Below, one piece after another: positions 5,458-7,768 of a DNA stretch of 7,768 nucleotides. Position 1 is the stretch's first letter. Every line of letters begins with the position of its first letter. The notes under the pieces were generated by a model, which was not told the DNA's origin, made no database searches, and saw only the letters and a program-made list of their open reading frames with translations. The translations under genes were made by a program, and so were the position numbers. The DNA comes from Pseudonocardiaceae bacterium (GTDB lineage: Bacteria > Actinomycetota > Actinomycetes > Mycobacteriales > Pseudonocardiaceae), in the NCBI GenBank assembly GCA_025937115.1, contig JAICSB010000141.1, positions 1 through 7,768 of the forward strand, written 5' to 3'.

Positions 5458-5867
5458 ACCCCCTGATGCCCCCAGCGCAGCCACGCCAGGGGCCAGGCAA
5501 GTGTGACGGGGCGGAAAGGGCCGGTGCCCAACACCGATGCCAGATAGACCGCTTCGCGGGTGAAACGGCATCCTCTGAAGCAACCCGGTGGACAAGTTCA
5601 GTCACCCACCACGAGCGCGAGGTCAGGAGCGGATGCCACCGTCCACGAACAGCCTGACATGGCAACCGTAGGCGGTGACGAACCTCCGCACACTCAACCG
5701 GCACACAACAACGAGAGCACGAGTAAACCGGTAAATACCTCCTGCCGCCCCTCCATCGGGTGAAGCTATGAGGGTGCTGACGCGCTGACGGATAGAGCAG
5801 GCCGCCATCAGGTTGTATCCGTAGCGCTTGGCGTGCTGCAGCCAGCGGCCCTCAGCTACCTCTACCG
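5458..5867. other. Divergent intergenic region between the LAL gene and the ISL3 remnant
   Basis: Part of this (to 5534) could be coding if the LAL gene uses its farthest start. The rest shows no coding pattern, no strong promoter pair and no RNA gene that I can recognise. A minus-strand frame around 5623-5863 is open but has mixed third-position bases and no known motif. The promoter of the LAL gene must lie here, or within 5458-5534 if the inner start is right, but I cannot place it. Confidence 0.4.
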
Positions 5868-6200
5868 ATCACATCTCTGCGGCCTGAGACGGTCTGGATG
5901 CCCGTCCGATCCTGACGGGGATGGTGTCCGCAAGATCAGGATCCGCGGGCCGTGGCGGCCTGTTGTCCGGGGTGTGGTGGCGAGTCGATTCGGGTGTACA
6001 GCCGGTATGAACGCAGGCTGGCTGACGCTGCGGTGGCGGGTCGACGGGTGGAGATCCGGCTATGGGTGCGCCGGTTTTCTGCGGCGGCGACGACTGCGGG
6101 GTGCGGACCTTCGCCGAGTACGTCGCTGGCCTGACCGCGCGGTATGCGCGGTGCACCGTGTTGTTGCGGGGCATGCTGGAGTCGATCGGGGTGCGGGTTC
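5868..6200 (+). pseudogene. ISL3-family transposase, N-terminal remnant with frameshifts
   Basis: The zinc-binding N-terminal domain of an ISL3-type transposase is recognisable in pieces. A poor match with DGVRKIRIRG lies at ~5920-5950. From 5952 a second frame reads VAACCPGCGGESIRVYSRYE and then RRLADAAVAGRRVEIRL, up to about 6072. A missing base near 6072-6076 moves the match to a third frame, FCGGDDCGVRTFAEYVAGLT followed by ARYARCTVLLRGMLESIG, ending near 6192. The paired cysteines (CPGC, then CGGDDC) are those of the ISL3 zinc finger. Past 6200 the sequence stops resembling a transposase, so the DDE catalytic domain is entirely absent. This is a dead fragment of about 100 of the usual 400-plus residues. 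No terminal repeat was identified on either side. Confidence 0.75.
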
Positions 6201-6315
6201 GTCCCTCAGGGCCCAGGGGCCGTCGGCCCGACCGGCGCGCCTCCGGCTGCGGCAGCCCCGCGCGGTGATTATCTTTCCTAAGGACAGTGACGGCTGGGAC
6301 GAGGGTGAGTTCGAC
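6201..6315 (+). other. Leader region of the MFS gene
   Basis: Between the ISL3 scrap and the transporter lies a GC-rich stretch with a small stem (GGGCC 6217-6221 with GGCCC 6225-6229), then an AT-richer patch GATTATCTTTCC at 6268-6279. The latter could hold a -10 element (TATCTT at 6270-6275), but no -35 lies at the right distance. GAGGG at 6301-6305, extending to GAGGGTGAG, is the likely ribosome site, about 10 nt before the ATG. Confidence 0.4.
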
Positions 6316-7662
6316 ATGGCGCAGGTCACGAAGAGCGCGAAGGAGTACGGCGACAAAGGCTTCCTGCGGCGGTTGACGCTGGCCACGGCGTGGGGCGAGG
6401 GCCTCGACGGGTTCGACCTTGGGGTGCTCAGCGTGGTGCTGGTGCCGTTGTCGAAGGAGCTCGGGATCTCGCCGGTGTGGGCTGGCTTGATCGGGGCGTC
6501 GTCGCTGATCGGCATCTTTTTCGGCGCGCCGATCGGTGGTTTCCTCACCGACCGGTTCGGCCGCAAGCAGCTGTTCCTGGCCGACATCTGCCTGTTCGTC
6601 GTCCTGGGCGTGTTGCAGGCGTTCGTCGCTGAGGGATGGCAGTTGTTGGTCGTGCGGTTGCTGCTGGGTGTCGCCATCGGGGCCGAGTACTCCATCGGCT
6701 CGTCGATGCTGTCGGAGTTCGTGCCGGCGCACGGGCGTGGCCGCCGGGTGTCCTACATGCTCGTCTTCTGGTACGGCGGCTACCTGTTCTCGGTGGTGGC
6801 CGCCTACGGCCTGCTCGATGGCCTCGGCTGGAGCTGGCGCGCGACGCTGGCCACCAGCGCGATCCCGGCGCTGGTCGTGCTGGGGCTGCGGATCGGGCTG
6901 CCCGAGTCGCCGCGCTGGCTGATGCTGCACGGGCGCACCGACGATGCCCGGCTGATCATCGACCGCTACCTCGGCGGCGAGGAGCACATGGCCGAGGCCG
7001 ACTACGGCTCGGACACCAGGAACGAGGCCGGCTGGCGGCAGCTGTTCGCCCCGGGGATGCGCTCTCGCACCTTCTTCGTGTGCACCTTCTACATCTGCGT
7101 GGTGACGCCCTACTTCGCGATCTTCACGTTCGCTCCGAAGGTGTTTGAGTCGCTGAAGCTCAACGAGATGGCCGGCACGATCTTCGCCAACGGCATCGCG
7201 TTCATCGGGGCGATCGTCGGCATGCTGACGATCGAGCTGATCGGGCGCCGCCAGCAGTTGATCGGCCCGTTCTGGGTCATGGCAGTGGCGTTGCTGGTCA
7301 TCGGGCTGTGGGCCGGTGCGCCGCCGATGGCGCTGGTCGGTGCCTTCGCGGTCTTCGCGTTCTTCAACGCCGTGACCGGCAACCTCACCGCCGTGTACCC
7401 GATCGAGGTGTTCCCGACCGATGTGCGGGCCACCGGGGTGGGCATCGCCAACGCGTTCAGCCGGATCGGGGCTGCGGCGGGCACGTTCCTGCTCCCGGTC
7501 GGGATCGAGTCCATCGGCCTGCCGTGGTGCATGGTGGTCGGGGCGGCGATGTGCGTGATCGGCGCCGTCGTGTCCCAGCTGCTCGCCCCGGAGACCACCG
7601 GCAAGTCGCTGAGCCACACCGGCCTGGTCGCCCCGCTCTCGCCAAGGATCGCCCCGGCCTAG
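6316..7662 (+). CDS. MFS transporter, sugar-porter-like (metabolite:H+ symporter type)
   Basis: This is a 448-aa inner-membrane carrier with about 12 membrane segments, near residues 25-45, 57-77, 87-104, 108-130, 149-170, 175-195, 252-272, 287-309, 316-335, 338-360, 372-395 and 402-423. A cytoplasmic loop of ~55 residues lies between segments 6 and 7. Family marks are motif A (GGFLTDRFGRK, 74-84), PESPRWL after segment 6 (196-202), VYPIEVFPTDVRATGVGI (360-377) and the closing PETTGKSL (425-432). The last three are typical of the sugar porter and related metabolite symporter families. The second motif A is worn to ELIGRRQQ. ATG at 6316 is chosen because GAGGG lies 10 nt upstream and MAQVTKSAKEYGD is a normal MFS start; the frame is open to 5833 through transposase debris. 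The substrate cannot be told from sequence: sugar, polyol, aromatic acid or niacin-like compounds are all possible. It stands alone, with no catabolic gene in view. Confidence 0.92.
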   Translation: MAQVTKSAKEYGDKGFLRRLTLATAWGEGLDGFDLGVLSVVLVPLSKELGISPVWAGLIGASSLIGIFFGAPIGGFLTDRFGRKQLFLADICLFVVLGVLQAFVAEGWQLLVVRLLLGVAIGAEYSIGSSMLSEFVPAHGRGRRVSYMLVFWYGGYLFSVVAAYGLLDGLGWSWRATLATSAIPALVVLGLRIGLPESPRWLMLHGRTDDARLIIDRYLGGEEHMAEADYGSDTRNEAGWRQLFAPGMRSRTFFVCTFYICVVTPYFAIFTFAPKVFESLKLNEMAGTIFANGIAFIGAIVGMLTIELIGRRQQLIGPFWVMAVALLVIGLWAGAPPMALVGAFAVFAFFNAVTGNLTAVYPIEVFPTDVRATGVGIANAFSRIGAAAGTFLLPVGIESIGLPWCMVVGAAMCVIGAVVSQLLAPETTGKSLSHTGLVAPLSPRIAPA

Positions 7663-7768
7663 GCGCTGACGAGGTGGAGATTGTCGAGTGCGCGGAAACT
7701 GTCGGAAACTCGCCAGGCGGGCGCTCCAGGTGCGAGTCGCCACTCGGTCAGTAGCGGAAGCAGCTGCC
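7663..7768. other. Region downstream of the MFS gene
   Basis: No gene start or strong terminator is visible before the window ends. CGGAAACT occurs twice at a 10-bp step (7693-7700 and 7703-7710), one helical turn apart, which could be a protein-binding site or chance. Confidence 0.3.

Noticed and set aside
5623..5866. Minus-strand frame with a protein-like stretch GRWLQHAKRYGYNLMAA
   Set aside because: It is open for ~80 codons but has mixed third-position bases, no ribosome site and no family I recognise. It may be a decayed gene piece, but that cannot be supported.
5908..5943. 8-bp inverted repeat GATCCTGA / TCAGGATC
   Set aside because: Short arms, a 20-bp loop and a position inside ISL3 coding debris make chance the best explanation.
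5869..7743. A 624-codon open frame on the minus strand opposite the MFS gene
   Set aside because: Its product is rich in Arg, Pro, Asp, Gln and His with no domain, as expected for the antisense of a GC-rich gene. The plus strand encodes a clear MFS protein with all family motifs.

Overview
The window looks like accessory DNA from a high-GC actinomycete. The signs are strong G/C at third codon positions, GTG starts, a large LuxR-type (LAL) regulator, an actinobacterial ECF-type sigma factor, and IS6- and ISL3-family transposase remnants of the kind common in Pseudonocardiales and Mycobacteriales. Genus cannot be set from this sequence alone.

Layout. Positions 1-137 hold a minus-strand coding scrap I do not recognise, running off the left edge. 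Positions 138-795 are a wreck of two different IS6-family elements: the 3' end of one, including its terminal inverted repeat, ends exactly where the interior of the second begins. The second transposase carries two frameshifts that offset each other. Positions 796-1147 are gene-free but contain a long imperfect palindrome (979-1067). Three minus-strand genes follow in the same orientation. From right to left these are a LAL-family transcriptional regulator (2712-5447), a small ECF-like sigma factor (1749-2366), and a ~143-aa protein resembling the N-terminal part of FtsK/SpoIIIE-like translocases of actinomycete integrative elements (1148-1579). Between the first two lies a degenerate ~75-bp tandem repeat carrying two copies of one perfect palindrome; the TAA stop of the LAL gene sits in the loop of one copy. 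On the plus strand, an N-terminal ISL3 transposase remnant with a frameshift (5868-6200) lies upstream of an intact MFS transporter of the sugar-porter type (6316-7662).

How the genes may work together. The LAL regulator and the transporter are divergent, and LAL proteins often control transport or catabolic genes nearby, but about 0.9 kb including the ISL3 scrap separates them, so a direct link is only a guess. The sigma factor and the FtsK-like protein are separated from the regulator by hairpins and probably have their own promoters. I see no complete defence system, CRISPR array, rRNA or tRNA. The most unusual structure is the palindrome-bearing tandem repeat at the 3' end of the LAL gene.
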